This document shows, piece after piece, positions 22,886-29,162 of a stretch of DNA of 64,000 nt; the stretch's first letter is position 1; each line of letters begins with the position of its first letter. The DNA is from Cristatella mucedo (taxonomy: Eukaryota; Bryozoa; Phylactolaemata; Cristatellidae). Position numbers and translations under genes: made by a program. The notes beneath the pieces are model-generated. The model was given only the letters and a program-made list of their open reading frames with translations, had not been told where the DNA came from and did no database searches. The DNA lies in NCBI GenBank assembly GCA_009760855.2, contig WPIO01000020.1, positions 1,328,501 to 1,392,500 on the forward strand, read 5' to 3'.

Positions 22886-25850
22886 ATGTGTGTGTGTGTG
22901 TGTGTGTGTGCATTAATAATATGACACTTATTCGAGCAACTTTTATAGAAAGGGCAGAAGGGAGGCCGTGTACAAGCTACCTTTAGGTTCTCGGGTCAGT
23001 TATTAATTTTCTAACAAGTGGATGACCTGACTACGGCCTCTTTGGCAAACACATGGTCAGAACCTGAAGCTAAGGATCCTATGGTAGGACCCAATGAGGT
23101 GGCAGCACTGTCAGGCATCACGCAAGGGGAACAATAGGCATGCAATCTAGAGGGTTAGCAGTCTGCTCAGACGAGAAGAACTTCGAAGAGGTCAGTGTGG
23201 GAGTTTCCCTACATGCATAGTCCCATGCAACTCTCTATGTCTCTACACTGAGGCTGAGCAGAGATAGAAGTCCCTTACTTCTGCAAGGGCAGCTGCGATT
23301 TTTATTACCTTTGCCTCGAACTCATGCAAGCAAGGGGCGGCCCTTAGTAAGCTAAACAGACGCACTAAATCACATTTTTTTAGATGCTCTGAAAAGAATG
23401 CAGCCTGAAAGCGTTACAATTAGTAAAGAAGCAAGGAAGCTTCGTGACTCGAATAGCTTAGCTCTCAAAACTGCCAGATCATCAATCGCCTTGTTGGGCT
23501 CTTCACAGCATTTCGTAACCAAGCTGCAGCATGGTGATCTGATAAATGACATTTTTTTTATTCTATAGGCAATTATCTACCTCTGGCACCCTTGAGGCAC
23601 ATTAGGTGCAGCATAACTAATGCTGCCACCAGTGCTTTCACGTGCTACACAGTAGCTTGCATATTAAAGCTTCGATTAGGAAGGCACTAATTTAGCATTG
23701 ATGAACCACACATCTTTGCCATGGATGAACACAACTATTACGTCTTCCGAGGCAGAACGTAACAACGATTAAACCAAAGAAGAGCCAAACCTTAACCATG
23801 CAAGAGACAGCCAATCATCGGAAGGCTGGAGTGCATGGCTGGTGATTTATCTCGTTGGGTCCAGAGTAGGGCAGGGTCTGGTGGCCTCCTTTCAGAATAA
23901 ATAAATGAATAAGGGTCAGCTGATTTAATTCATTTGGTCATACTTTCTTACAGCATCCGTAAAGTGCCTAGAAAGAGATTACGTTCTGTGAGGGTGCTAT
24001 ACAAATGTATTATTGTTATTTAACAGCCTCATTTATATAGTAGCAAAGGAGGCTAAACGGCTAACCCTACCTCTTGCAGTGGGAAATAAAAGACTGCCAG
24101 CTGCTGGACTCGAAATCACGACCTGGGTCGTGAAGAGCAAGCACCTTACCCCTGGGCTAAGTAAGACCAGGGAGCTAATGTGCTTGTGCACAGATGCTCT
24201 AGGAGATAATTTAGAAACATAGTTCCCAAGTTGGATGACAAGCTTTGCTTAGGGCAATTTTTGTCGGTCCACATCACAGAAGATACTACAGCATTTCACA
24301 AAGAAGGCACGACCACATTTCAAAGATCAAAGAAAAAGGGACAAACACTAACCGTGCAAGCAGAGCTAAAAGTACGAACGGCCACCCAGCTAAGAAATAA
24401 ATAGCAGCCTTTGTAAATCGCATAAAACACAATATTACAGATATTCACTTATACAACATTGTGTGCATGCTGCTAAAAGAAAGGTACACTAACCGAGCCA
24501 CTGATAACCCAGTTTTTTCTTGCCACAAAGATTGCAATTCTGACTGGTAAGTCGCACACTTCAAACGACTTGATGAGTGTCTACAAGTAATGAATGCAAA
24601 TGGAATAAAATGCTCAAAACTGCCATGCAAACAAGGAAGGTACACTCGGGTGCAAACAATCCTTGCAGTATGGTCGCCGCTGCTGTGGCTGAAAATTCAC
24701 TCGAGTAATAGAATTTCATACGATACTAGGTTAAACTAAAGTTATGCAAAGCATATGAGAATATTTATTGACAGCCAAGAAACAAATACTTACGTTTTCG
24801 TGTACATGCGGTTAGTGTGACGTCACCCATGCAGATTCTTTATGAACTCCCTTGTCTGGCCAGGCATAAAGGCCATAAGTATTGTTTCTGCTGCCATAGC
24901 ACATTCAACTGAATCCGAGTTTTACTGAAAAAGTCGGCTAGTGATGTAGGCCGAACACTGCCTCAGCCACTTGTCGATATCGCTCCGTAGTCATGCTATG
25001 GGGTTCAAATCAGGTGAGTGGCTGGGACACAGCAGCCAGCACCACACAATGATTCGTCAAAAAGCCCTTGCCTGGCAATGCGAATTGGGTGGTTATTTTG
25101 GTGCAAAATGTGTGCTTAAAATGCAACTTGCTTGACCAACAATAGCTTGAGCATTGTACTTTTTGACGAATCCTTGCTTGGTGCTGGTCGCAGTATCCCA
25201 GCCACTCACCTGATTTGAACCCCATAGCACGACTATGGAGCGATATCGGCAGGTGGCGGAGGCAGAGTGGCTAGCCGACCTTTTCAATAAAACTCAGATT
25301 CAGTGTAATGTGCTACCGCAACAGAGACAATGTAGAGGCTTGCTGCCTTTATGCCTGGTCAGACAAGGGAGGTCATAAACAAGAATCCGGGTATCGTGAC
25401 GTCACACCAAACATACTAGCAGCATATGTGCTCGTTGTTGGGCCGTCAGTAAATATCTTCGTATGTTTTGTATAACTTCAGCATGCCGAACATCTTTGAA
25501 AGCTCACTACCCGAACGAACTTGCTGCCATAGGAGCAGCAGTAGCGATACTGCGCGGATTTGTTTGCGACTGAATGTATGCTAACAGCAGAGGCCTCACG
25601 GCAGCAGGAGCCAATGCCATCACTAGCCCAGCCAGCAGAGGCCACTTAAATGATGGCACTGCACGCACAACAGCCGCTACAAGGTAGCCGCGAACCGCTG
25701 CTGACCACTCACCTGCGTGTCTATGTTCCATATGTGAACATTGCCATTGTACAAGCTGCAAAGCATCCATTGCTCTGTCGGATGCAAGTCGACGGACTTG
25801 ACGCGGTCTGACCGAGCCGAAAGTCTTCTCTTAATATCCAACTTCAACGG
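5142..25850 (-). CDS. COPB2: COPB2, coatomer subunit beta-prime (gene span, 18 coding exons)
   Basis: Beta'-COP is a subunit of the COPI vesicle coat, which carries retrograde Golgi-to-ER and intra-Golgi cargo and binds dilysine (KKxx) tails through its N-terminal propeller. Eighteen minus-strand exons (5142-5174, 5486-5656, 6110-6214, 6987-7167, 7251-7343, 8725-8939, 12103-12213, 12304-12511, 12629-12759, 12844-12987, 13525-13831, 14215-14414, 14990-15132, 17463-17562, 18347-18642, 22340-22466, 24494-24580, 25713-25850) join in one frame with GT-AG borders at every junction. The product is 930 residues counting an initiator Met from an unseen exon 1, close to the usual vertebrate length of about 906. 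WD40 blades fill residues 1-300, a second propeller about 300-600, then an alpha-solenoid and an acidic C-terminal tail ending DDLLDD. Family-diagnostic strings include [35 protein letters not shown] and [14 protein letters not shown]. No frameshift or internal stop was found, so I infer a functional gene. Confidence 0.96.
5340..5381 (+). repeat. tandem duplication (unit AAAAGTCCACCATCTCACAC)
   Basis: Two adjacent copies of AAGTCCACCATCTCACAC within the COPB2 intron between exons 18 and 19. Confidence 0.85.
5486..5656 (-). CDS. COPB2: COPB2 exon 18 (residues 864-920)
   Basis: A 171-base phase-0 exon with a Gln-rich stretch ([11 protein letters not shown]) and then [20 protein letters not shown], equivalent to the family's LELEVDLDNLELED. 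The frame stays open past the gtacgt donor, but only use of that donor joins it to the canonical acidic terminus in exon 19. Read-through would add about 13 residues and then stop. Confidence 0.92.
5861..5890 (+). repeat. GGTCA/GGGCA pentamer array
   Basis: GAGGTCAGGTCAGGTCAG runs into GGCAGGGCAGGG in COPB2 intron 17. Successive AGGTCA units resemble nuclear-receptor half sites, but the 5-base spacing makes them overlap. Confidence 0.8.
6110..6214 (-). CDS. COPB2: COPB2 exon 17 (residues 829-863)
   Basis: A 105-base phase-0 exon beginning [10 protein letters not shown] (family: PNEERNVMEE) and turning acidic ([22 protein letters not shown]). It is low-complexity C-terminal tail, poorly conserved between animals. 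The TTTTGTAG acceptor and gtgagt donor are strong. Confidence 0.93.
6987..7167 (-). CDS. COPB2: COPB2 exon 16 (residues 768-828)
   Basis: A 181-base exon encoding [20 protein letters not shown] and [13 protein letters not shown], then a Lys/Arg-rich stretch (FLKKERKRR) and [10 protein letters not shown]. It is the last part of the alpha-solenoid. The acceptor is CTCTAG and the donor gtaagc. Confidence 0.96.
7251..7343 (-). CDS. COPB2: COPB2 exon 15 (residues 737-767)
   Basis: A 93-base exon encoding [20 protein letters not shown] and [10 protein letters not shown], matching the family's [25 protein letters not shown]. It starts and ends inside Arg codons. The acceptor is CTCTAG and the donor gtgagt. 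The next intron is 83 bases, the smallest in the gene. Confidence 0.96.
7362..7412 (+). repeat. left arm of inverted repeat in COPB2 intron 14
   Basis: TTTGCCAACTGCAAGTTCAA through CACACAAGCACGGGC recurs in reverse complement at 7747-7800 with one indel and few changes. The arms are about 50 bases with a 340-base spacer. Confidence 0.85.
7747..7830 (-). repeat. right arm of inverted repeat plus exon-14-like fragment
   Basis: On the minus strand, GACATGATGTTGGAGCT (7798-7814), identical to part of exon 14, leads into CCAACTTTGCCAACTGCAAG, the inverted repeat arm. The upstream bases (CCGCC..AAA) also resemble exon 14. Confidence 0.7.
8725..8939 (-). CDS. COPB2: COPB2 exon 14 (residues 666-736)
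   Basis: A 215-base exon encoding [40 protein letters not shown] and [12 protein letters not shown], part of the alpha-solenoid that contacts alpha-COP. The acceptor is TTTCAG and the donor gtgctt. Coordinates 8791-8807 recur exactly at 7798-7814 in the next intron. Confidence 0.95.
9175..9247 (+). mobile_element. LINE-A 3' hairpin and (ATT)n tail
   Basis: GTGCCTAGAAAGAGATTAGG, TTCTCCGAAGGCAC and ACAAATGTATTATTATTAT: an isolated 3' end of a LINE-A-related element in COPB2 intron 13. Confidence 0.75.
9250..11640 (+). mobile_element. old LINE-A-type element, degenerate
   Basis: An L2/CR1-type RT relic running opposite to COPB2 within its intron 13. It has an N-terminal RT part near 9420-9690 ([12 protein letters not shown]), the palm motif [20 protein letters not shown] (9698-9760), HFYAGD-like remains, and C-terminal parts to 11486 ([20 protein letters not shown]). 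It is full of frameshifts and stops, and SINE-1 is inserted at 10800. The host gene reads through it on the other strand. Confidence 0.75.
10800..10975 (-). mobile_element. SINE-1 (tRNA-derived)
   Basis: Close match to the copy at 4315, with GGTTCGATTCC box B on the minus strand, AGCCGTAAAGGCT and CGCTATACAAA. The box A end is diverged. It lies inside the old LINE in COPB2 intron 13. Confidence 0.87.
11735..11895 (+). mobile_element. SINE-1, diverged
   Basis: GGAGGTAAGGTTCTTACTC, GGGCGATCCTTTATTGACC, AGCCGTTAAGGCTCTTCTGC and GCTATACAAATGAGGCTG follow the SINE-1 layout on the plus strand. Box B (GGCTCGCGTGC) is damaged. Confidence 0.75.
12103..12213 (-). CDS. COPB2: COPB2 exon 13 (residues 629-665)
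   Basis: A 111-base phase-0 exon encoding [20 protein letters not shown] and [17 protein letters not shown], an alpha-solenoid helix pair shared with alpha-COP. The acceptor is TTTCAG and the donor gtaagt. The following intron (8940-12102) is 3.2 kb and contains an old LINE with a SINE inside it. Confidence 0.95.
12304..12511 (-). CDS. COPB2: COPB2 exon 12 (residues 559-628)
   Basis: A 208-base exon encoding [20 protein letters not shown] and [20 protein letters not shown], ending EKQ. It marks the passage from propeller to alpha-solenoid. The acceptor is ATTGCAG. The donor gtgtgg is weak. Confidence 0.97.
12629..12759 (-). CDS. COPB2: COPB2 exon 11 (residues 516-558)
   Basis: A 131-base exon encoding [20 protein letters not shown] and [20 protein letters not shown], ending in two bases of Arg. 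The acceptor is AAATAG and the donor gtatgc. It contributes the last strands of the second propeller. Confidence 0.96.
12844..12987 (-). CDS. COPB2: COPB2 exon 10 (residues 468-515)
   Basis: A 144-base phase-0 exon starting [20 protein letters not shown] and ending [13 protein letters not shown], equivalent to the family's HIFWSDSGELVCIATEESFF segment. The acceptor is CCGTAG and the donor gtaggc. Only 84 bases separate it from exon 11. Confidence 0.94.
13525..13831 (-). CDS. COPB2: COPB2 exon 9 (residues 365-467)
   Basis: At 307 bases this is the largest exon. It encodes [37 protein letters not shown] and [20 protein letters not shown], all near-invariant in the second propeller of beta'-COP. 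The acceptor is TTTTTAG and the donor gtgagt. With exon 8 it totals 169 codons. Confidence 0.97.
14090..14116 (+). repeat. tandem ACGTGCAGCTACC duplication
   Basis: Two adjacent 13-base units (CACGTGCAGCTAC) in the intron next to COPB2 exon 8. Confidence 0.85.
14215..14414 (-). CDS. COPB2: COPB2 exon 8 (residues 299-364)
   Basis: A 200-base exon starting [20 protein letters not shown] and ending ISHNPNG plus two bases of Arg. It links the two propellers ([20 protein letters not shown]). The acceptor is CCCCAG. The donor gtacga lacks the usual +5 G, so it is weaker than its neighbours. Base composition is richer in GC than the surrounding introns. Confidence 0.95.
14990..15132 (-). CDS. COPB2: COPB2 exon 7 (residues 251-298)
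   Basis: A 143-base exon encoding [20 protein letters not shown] and then [18 protein letters not shown], the hallmark end of the first beta'-COP propeller. The acceptor is TTGGTAG and the donor gtgaca. With exon 6 it totals 81 codons. Confidence 0.96.
15270..15956 (+). mobile_element. LINE-A-type fragment, degenerate
   Basis: CACCAATCTGCAATGGCTGC and the following region keep the RT C-terminus pattern ([14 protein letters not shown]), then ACTACTAACTAGG-type 3' UTR and an ATTATTATT tail. It sits in COPB2 intron 6. Confidence 0.6.
15957..16330 (-). mobile_element. LINE-B 3' fragment, degenerate
   Basis: TTTCGGTGCATATACGGTAG and CCAATAGACTTCG match the LINE-B 3' part at 44935 in the same orientation. 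Diverged. Confidence 0.6.
16595..16688 (+). mobile_element. LINE-A 3' hairpin and tail
   Basis: AGCAAATGTAAAGCGCCTAG, AGAGATTAAGTTCTCTGAGG and GCGCTTTATCAAGTG with (ATT)n: a clean isolated LINE-A 3' end in COPB2 intron 6. Confidence 0.88.
17028..17172 (-). mobile_element. SINE-2 (tRNA-derived, LINE-A-like tail)
   Basis: On the minus strand, a tRNA-like head (TTGGTCCCGTGG, then GGCTCGAACCCC box B) is followed by GAAGCGCCTGAATAG, AATTAAGTTCTCTTTTGGTG and CTATACAAATGAATTG. The 3' part repeats the LINE-A hairpin layout. Confidence 0.85.
17463..17562 (-). CDS. COPB2: COPB2 exon 6 (residues 218-250)
   Basis: A 100-base exon starting [17 protein letters not shown] and ending TGSED plus the first base of Gly. 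The TTTTACAG acceptor follows a pyrimidine tract and the donor is gtaagc. It encodes the GH and SD elements of a WD40 blade. It joins exon 7 in phase 1. Confidence 0.96.
18347..18642 (-). CDS. COPB2: COPB2 exon 5 (residues 119-217)
   Basis: A 296-base exon encoding three WD40 signatures: [32 protein letters not shown] and [17 protein letters not shown]. The acceptor is TTTCAG and the donor gtaaga. This is the most conserved stretch of the N-terminal propeller, which binds dilysine cargo signals. Together with exon 4 it makes exactly 141 codons, confirming both borders. Confidence 0.97.
19081..20175 (-). mobile_element. LINE-A copy, 5'-truncated
   Basis: Tail complement (AAT)n at the left, hairpin, 3' UTR, then antisense RT. 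The minus frames 19323-19781 and 19462-20091 overlap and carry [36 protein letters not shown] and [14 protein letters not shown] frameshift separates them. Located in COPB2 intron 4, same strand as the gene. Confidence 0.87.
20330..21010 (+). mobile_element. LINE-A-type RT fragment, degenerate
   Basis: [20 protein letters not shown] at 20356 is the RT palm motif; [17 protein letters not shown] and NSLDDHISS follow in broken frames up to 21000. Confidence 0.7.
21050..21560 (-). mobile_element. LINE-B 3' fragment
   Basis: TGTAATGTAACGTATCTCTG marks the tail, followed by the antisense 3' UTR and RT C-terminus (compare 44826-45300): GCATTCGGCAGATAACAG, AGCATAGCTGAATCAGGAG. Confidence 0.8.
21561..22075 (+). 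mobile_element. LINE-A-type 3' fragment, degenerate
   Basis: GTCGCAGCTGCCGAATTACACC and ACCTGCACTGGTTCCCAAT mirror the LINE-A RT C-terminus, ending near GAGATTAAGTTTTCTTAGG. Confidence 0.7.
22340..22466 (-). CDS. COPB2: COPB2 exon 4 (residues 77-118)
   Basis: A 127-base exon from a CTTCGTAG acceptor to a gtaagt donor, starting [20 protein letters not shown] and ending ILTSS plus one base of the next Asp codon. It is WD40 blade 2/3 of the cargo-binding propeller. It ends in phase 1, and the first two bases of exon 5 complete the Asp codon. Confidence 0.95.
22795..22911. repeat. (TG)n microsatellite
   Basis: About 117 bases of TG with a TGTGCATG interruption at 22883, in COPB2 intron 3. Confidence 0.97.
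22912..23939. other. COPB2 intron 3, unassigned part
   Basis: No coding potential or recognised repeat seen. Confidence 0.4.
23940..24017 (+). mobile_element. LINE-A-related 3' hairpin and tail
   Basis: GTAAAGTGCCTAGAAAGAG, TTACGTTCTGTGAGGGTGC, TATACAAATGTATTATTG: the GCGC stem bases are mutated in a compensating G-T/A pattern on both arms. Confidence 0.75.
24018..24175 (-). mobile_element. SINE-1, diverged
   Basis: CAGCCTCATTTATATAGTAG, CTCTTGCAGTGGGAAATAAA and ACTCGAAATCACGACCTGGG follow SINE-1 in minus orientation. Confidence 0.7.
24494..24580 (-). CDS. COPB2: COPB2 exon 3 (residues 48-76)
   Basis: An 87-base exon, phase 0 on both sides, between a CTTGTAG acceptor and a gttagt donor. 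It encodes [14 protein letters not shown] followed by [15 protein letters not shown], matching the family segment [24 protein letters not shown]. It completes blade 1 and begins blade 2 of the N-terminal WD40 propeller. Confidence 0.95.
24810..25075 (-). mobile_element. Tc1/mariner 3' end, left arm of a palindrome
   Basis: Read on the minus strand this arm encodes [14 protein letters not shown] and, in another frame, [10 protein letters not shown], the DDE-transposase C-terminal signature, ending at a GTGACGTCAC terminal repeat near 24817. It is frameshifted and has an in-frame stop. It forms an inverted pair with 25135-25412 inside COPB2 intron 2. Confidence 0.8.
25135..25412 (+). mobile_element. 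Tc1/mariner 3' end, right arm of a palindrome
   Basis: The plus strand encodes [20 protein letters not shown] (25191-25250), a Tc1/mariner C-terminal motif, then ends in GTGACGTCACACCAAAC. It is the reverse complement of the left arm with scattered differences. Both arms read outward from the centre. Confidence 0.82.
25713..25850 (-). CDS. COPB2: COPB2 exon 2 (residues 2-47)
   Basis: The exon opens directly after a TTTTAG acceptor with P-L-K-L-D-I-K, the residues that follow the initiator Met in the family, and closes WNIDTQ before a gtgagt donor. It is 138 bases, phase 0 at both ends. It carries the first WD40 blade ([20 protein letters not shown]). The missing Met must come from an upstream exon at higher coordinates. 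Confidence 0.95.
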
Positions 25851-26750
25851 CTAAAATTGATCACACATTAGCACGTAGCTTCTGTTCACACGGTAGACTT
25901 ATACACTCACAAACTAGTAGCTCCACTGCTAGGAGATCGATGAGATATCGAAAGCAGCTACGCAGACATTTTTCACATTAAGAGCTGGCGTGCAATTAGC
26001 CGTAAAATAGCGATTGACGTATGGATTTCGCAGCAACCGCCATGAAAGCAAACCCGTGCTGGATCTCGAGAAACAAGCCTACATACAGCAGGTTGAAAAC
26101 TTGCAGCCCACACCGAGCAGCCATCAAGACGATTGCACACATTGCTACCCAATCAGCCCCAGGGAAAAACCGGCTCAACCGGATTCGACGGGTCGCGACT
26201 GGTCTCTGAAAATAAGCACCAACCACAACTGCAAGAGAATGACACTGCTCGGCAAAAGCAGTCACGATTCTCAAGAGTCGCCCACTTCCTGCCTCGTGGG
26301 CCATACGTGTACCAATATCGGGAAAAACACGAAACAAGTGGAGAAACCAGAGCCATATATCAACTAAACAGCATAGAAAGGACAATAGTGACGAGCACAT
26401 CACTGGATGAAGCAACTCACGAATGCAGATCCACCCCGCCCATCAACCCCTCACTGCAGTATCAGGACTGTTGGATGACATGGCATCTGCACAGTGCACC
26501 TCTCGCCACTGCACCCAACGGTGAGGGGCATCGTCACGAGGAGCACTGCCAGTGACTGCAAGAAAAACGGGGCTCCGCCCAAGTACTTCCAATTCTTACA
26601 GAGGCGATCTGTCACATCTCGGTCCAAAATTGGTGCGGCAGCTCAGGCTTGAAAACACCGAACATTTAAATAAGGGCAAACAAGTCGACACACGGCATTC
26701 CCAGAAGCCTGCCAATTGTTCCGTAAGAGTGTAGCACGCCGGCCCTCACC
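25851..26750. other. 5' flank or COPB2 intron 1, no gene seen
   Basis: Several overlapping open frames up to 140 codons occur on both strands at 26.0-26.5 kb, none with a recognisable domain. Confidence 0.4.
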
Positions 26751-26860
<110 letters not shown>

Positions 26861-27307
26861 GCAGACCGCTCTCCACCCACCGACTGCCTGCAAGGCCGGC
26901 AAGCAGCACTGTGCTGCTAGACTGCTTCTAGCAGCGGCACAACATGCATCCCACTCTCTAGCCAGGCAGCCTGGGAGCTAGGAGGAAAAATTAACTTTTG
27001 AGCTTAGAGTCAAAGCACGGCAAAAAAGCATGCATCTTCTCGACCCTCGAAAGGCAGTCAGGGGCGGGTAGTGGTGGCACTCTCGAGGTCCGACTTATGC
27101 TGCAGCCAAGTCAACTCGTCAGTGCACGCCATGTTCACGCTCTCTGTGGCACACTGTGCATTTTAACTTTTAACAAGCAGCAGCAGTAATTAAGCACACA
27201 CTTGCTGCCCCTAGCAAGGCAATATGCTTCCGTTCACTAGCTGAACATGCCCGATTGGCACCTTGCGAACCGACCATACATACACGCACGCGAGCATACA
27301 CACATAT

Positions 27308-27414
27308 AAAATGAATTTGTATGGTGCCCTAAGAGAACTTAATCTCTATTCAGGCGCTTCACATATGCCATGGGGCTCGAGCACACGACCTCGGTCATCA
27401 AATACATTCACCTT
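27308..27414 (-). mobile_element. SINE-2, partial
   Basis: GAATTTGTATGGTGCCCTAAG, AACTTAATCTCTATTCAGG and CGCTTCACATATGCCATGG with a GGGCTCGAGC box B relic. The tRNA-like end is cut by the LINE-A copy that follows. Confidence 0.83.
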
Positions 27415-28147
27415 AACAATAATAATATTACAGCGCCCTTAGAAAACTCAGTCTCTTTCTATGCACTTCACATTTGCTGTAAAGGAAGCACGATCGAATG
27501 GTTAGTCGCAGCATGCTCAATGAACAAGTACAACATGGTTAGAGGTGACATGCACAGGGTCAGCATGCAAATACGGTTAGTGTCAGCATGCATAAGAACA
27601 TTAATGACGAATCACATAGGCCCACTAAATGCTGCCATAAATAGATGTGTTTTTAGTTTCTTTTTAAATGTGGTCAAGTCAGGGGATGTCATGACGAAAG
27701 TCGGGAGTGAGTTCCATGGCTTTGGGAGCATACAAACTGAAGGCACGGTCTCCAAAGGATTTGAGGTTTGTATGAGGTATGGGTAAACAGTTAGATTTCG
27801 AAAAGCGGGCAGTACGATACTTAGCCTGGTGGGGGGGGGGAGTAGAAGTGATAGGTACGCTGGAGCCAAAGAACGAAGGAACCTTAAGTGAGTGACAAAT
27901 CCTTGAAGTCAATGTGTTGCTTGACTAGGAGCCAGTGCAGATCGGCAAGAAGAGGCGTGATGTGGCAACTTCGATACTCACGACAGACAAGCCTAGCTGC
28001 AGAGTCCTTCACCAGCTGTAAGCGCCAGATTGCACATGCCGGTAGACCAGCAAGCAGTGAGTTACAGAAGTCAAAAACGGGATGTCCTAAATGTATGGAC
28101 CAATTTAGATGTGGTATCCCTGTCTAAACAAGCCAGAATTTTAGCAA
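27415..28147 (-). mobile_element. LINE-A copy, 5'-truncated, decayed
   Basis: Antisense hairpin, 3' UTR and RT C-terminus (minus 27612-27869: [15 protein letters not shown], frameshifted). It adjoins a SINE-2 head fragment (28148-28205, GCCGAGCACCTTAACCACCG). Confidence 0.82.
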
Positions 28148-28427
28148 TGTTAACCTTGACTTTAGTCGGGCCGAGCACCTTAACCACCGGACCAAACAAA
28201 AAGTTGGGAGCACTAAAGCATCCCTCATCATTGAGGCACTACAAGTTAGCCAGCTTGCATTTCGAGCACCATAGTTAATGTAAAGCAGACTCGAGGCACA
28301 AGTGCAATGATCTCAACCTCGGGTTGCTGGGTAGTGCCTCCTAGAGGGCGTGACGGCACTGCTGATGAGCGGCCGAAACAAAGAGTTGGGCAGGTAATTT
28401 CGTGGACTTTTAAACACTTACATAACA

Positions 28428-28570
28428 AAATTATTTGTATAGCGCCCTGAAAGAACTTAATCTATATTCAGGCGCTTCACATATGCCTCAGGGCTCGAGC
28501 CCACGACCTCAGCAAGACCTTGATCGAGGTGAGCACCTTAACCGCTGGACCAAACCAGCTCGTCGTGTAT
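28428..28570 (-). mobile_element. SINE-2 (tRNA-derived, LINE-A-like tail)
   Basis: Minus-strand box A TGGTCCAGCGG (28542-28552) fits the TRGYNNAGYGG consensus exactly, and box B GGCTCGAGCCC lies at 28492-28502. The tail reads GAAGCGCCTGAATATAG, ATTAAGTTCTTTCAGGGCGC, TATACAAATAATT. Confidence 0.9.
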
Positions 28571-28689
28571 ATACCACTGCCTCTTATATCGTGTATATAC
28601 CACTACCTCTGCTCAAGTAGGGGGGATGGCTAAGTCCCCCTACCAGTCTCTAGCCGGGAAGACAGTGCTACACGAAACACAAAAAATTG

Positions 28690-28850
28690 ACTCAACAACC
28701 TCTTTTGCATAGCGACAGAAGAGCCTTTACGGCTATCATCACCTCTCGCATTAGCAATAAAGGATCGTCCACTGCAGGATTCGAACCCACGATATCAGAA
28801 CCCGAGTTAGTGAAAAGCAGCCGCCTTACCTAGTGTACCATCACGGCTCA
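28690..28850 (-). mobile_element. SINE-1 (tRNA-derived)
   Basis: Minus orientation: TGGTACACTAGG box A, GGTTCGAATCC box B, AGCCGTAAAGGCTCTTCTGT and CGCTATGCAAA. A second SINE-1 in opposite orientation starts 150 bases away. Confidence 0.88.
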
Positions 28851-29001
28851 CCACACAGACCGAGTCACTGTTTCTGGTCCAGGAGCCTAATTGACTAAGG
28901 GAATGACGTCAAGAGCACCCAACACAGCAAGCACACGAGGGGAGGCCAGGCAAGATAGCCACTGCATGGTGCGCGGATAGTCCCCTGCAAGAAAAACCAC
29001 G

Positions 29002-29162
29002 ATGACCGTGATAGCCCAGGAGGTAAGGTGCTCTCTCTTAACGACCGAGGTCGTGGGTTCGAATCCTGCAGTGGGCGATCATTGATTAACTGCAAGTGGT
29101 GGCAATAGCCGTTAAGGCTCTTTAGCAGGTACACAAATGAGGCTATGGAATCAGTTAATTAC
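29002..29162 (+). mobile_element. SINE-1 (tRNA-derived)
   Basis: Box A TAGCCCAGGAGG (29012-29023) and a perfect box B GGTTCGAATCC (29056-29066), 32 bases apart, then AGCCGTTAAGGCTCTTTAG and an ACAAATGAGGCTATGG tail. Confidence 0.88.

Noticed and set aside
22671..22986. His-Thr and Cys-Val repeat frames
   Set aside because: They translate a (TG)n microsatellite and have no protein meaning.
26014..26555. Overlapping open frames of 117-140 codons upstream of COPB2 exon 2
   Set aside because: Both strands are open in several frames, which reflects base composition; no homology is seen, and none supplies an ATG joined to a donor.
29002..29075. A functional tRNA gene
   Set aside because: Box A and box B are good, but the acceptor and anticodon stems do not fold as a tRNA, and the sequence continues into a SINE body shared by six other copies.
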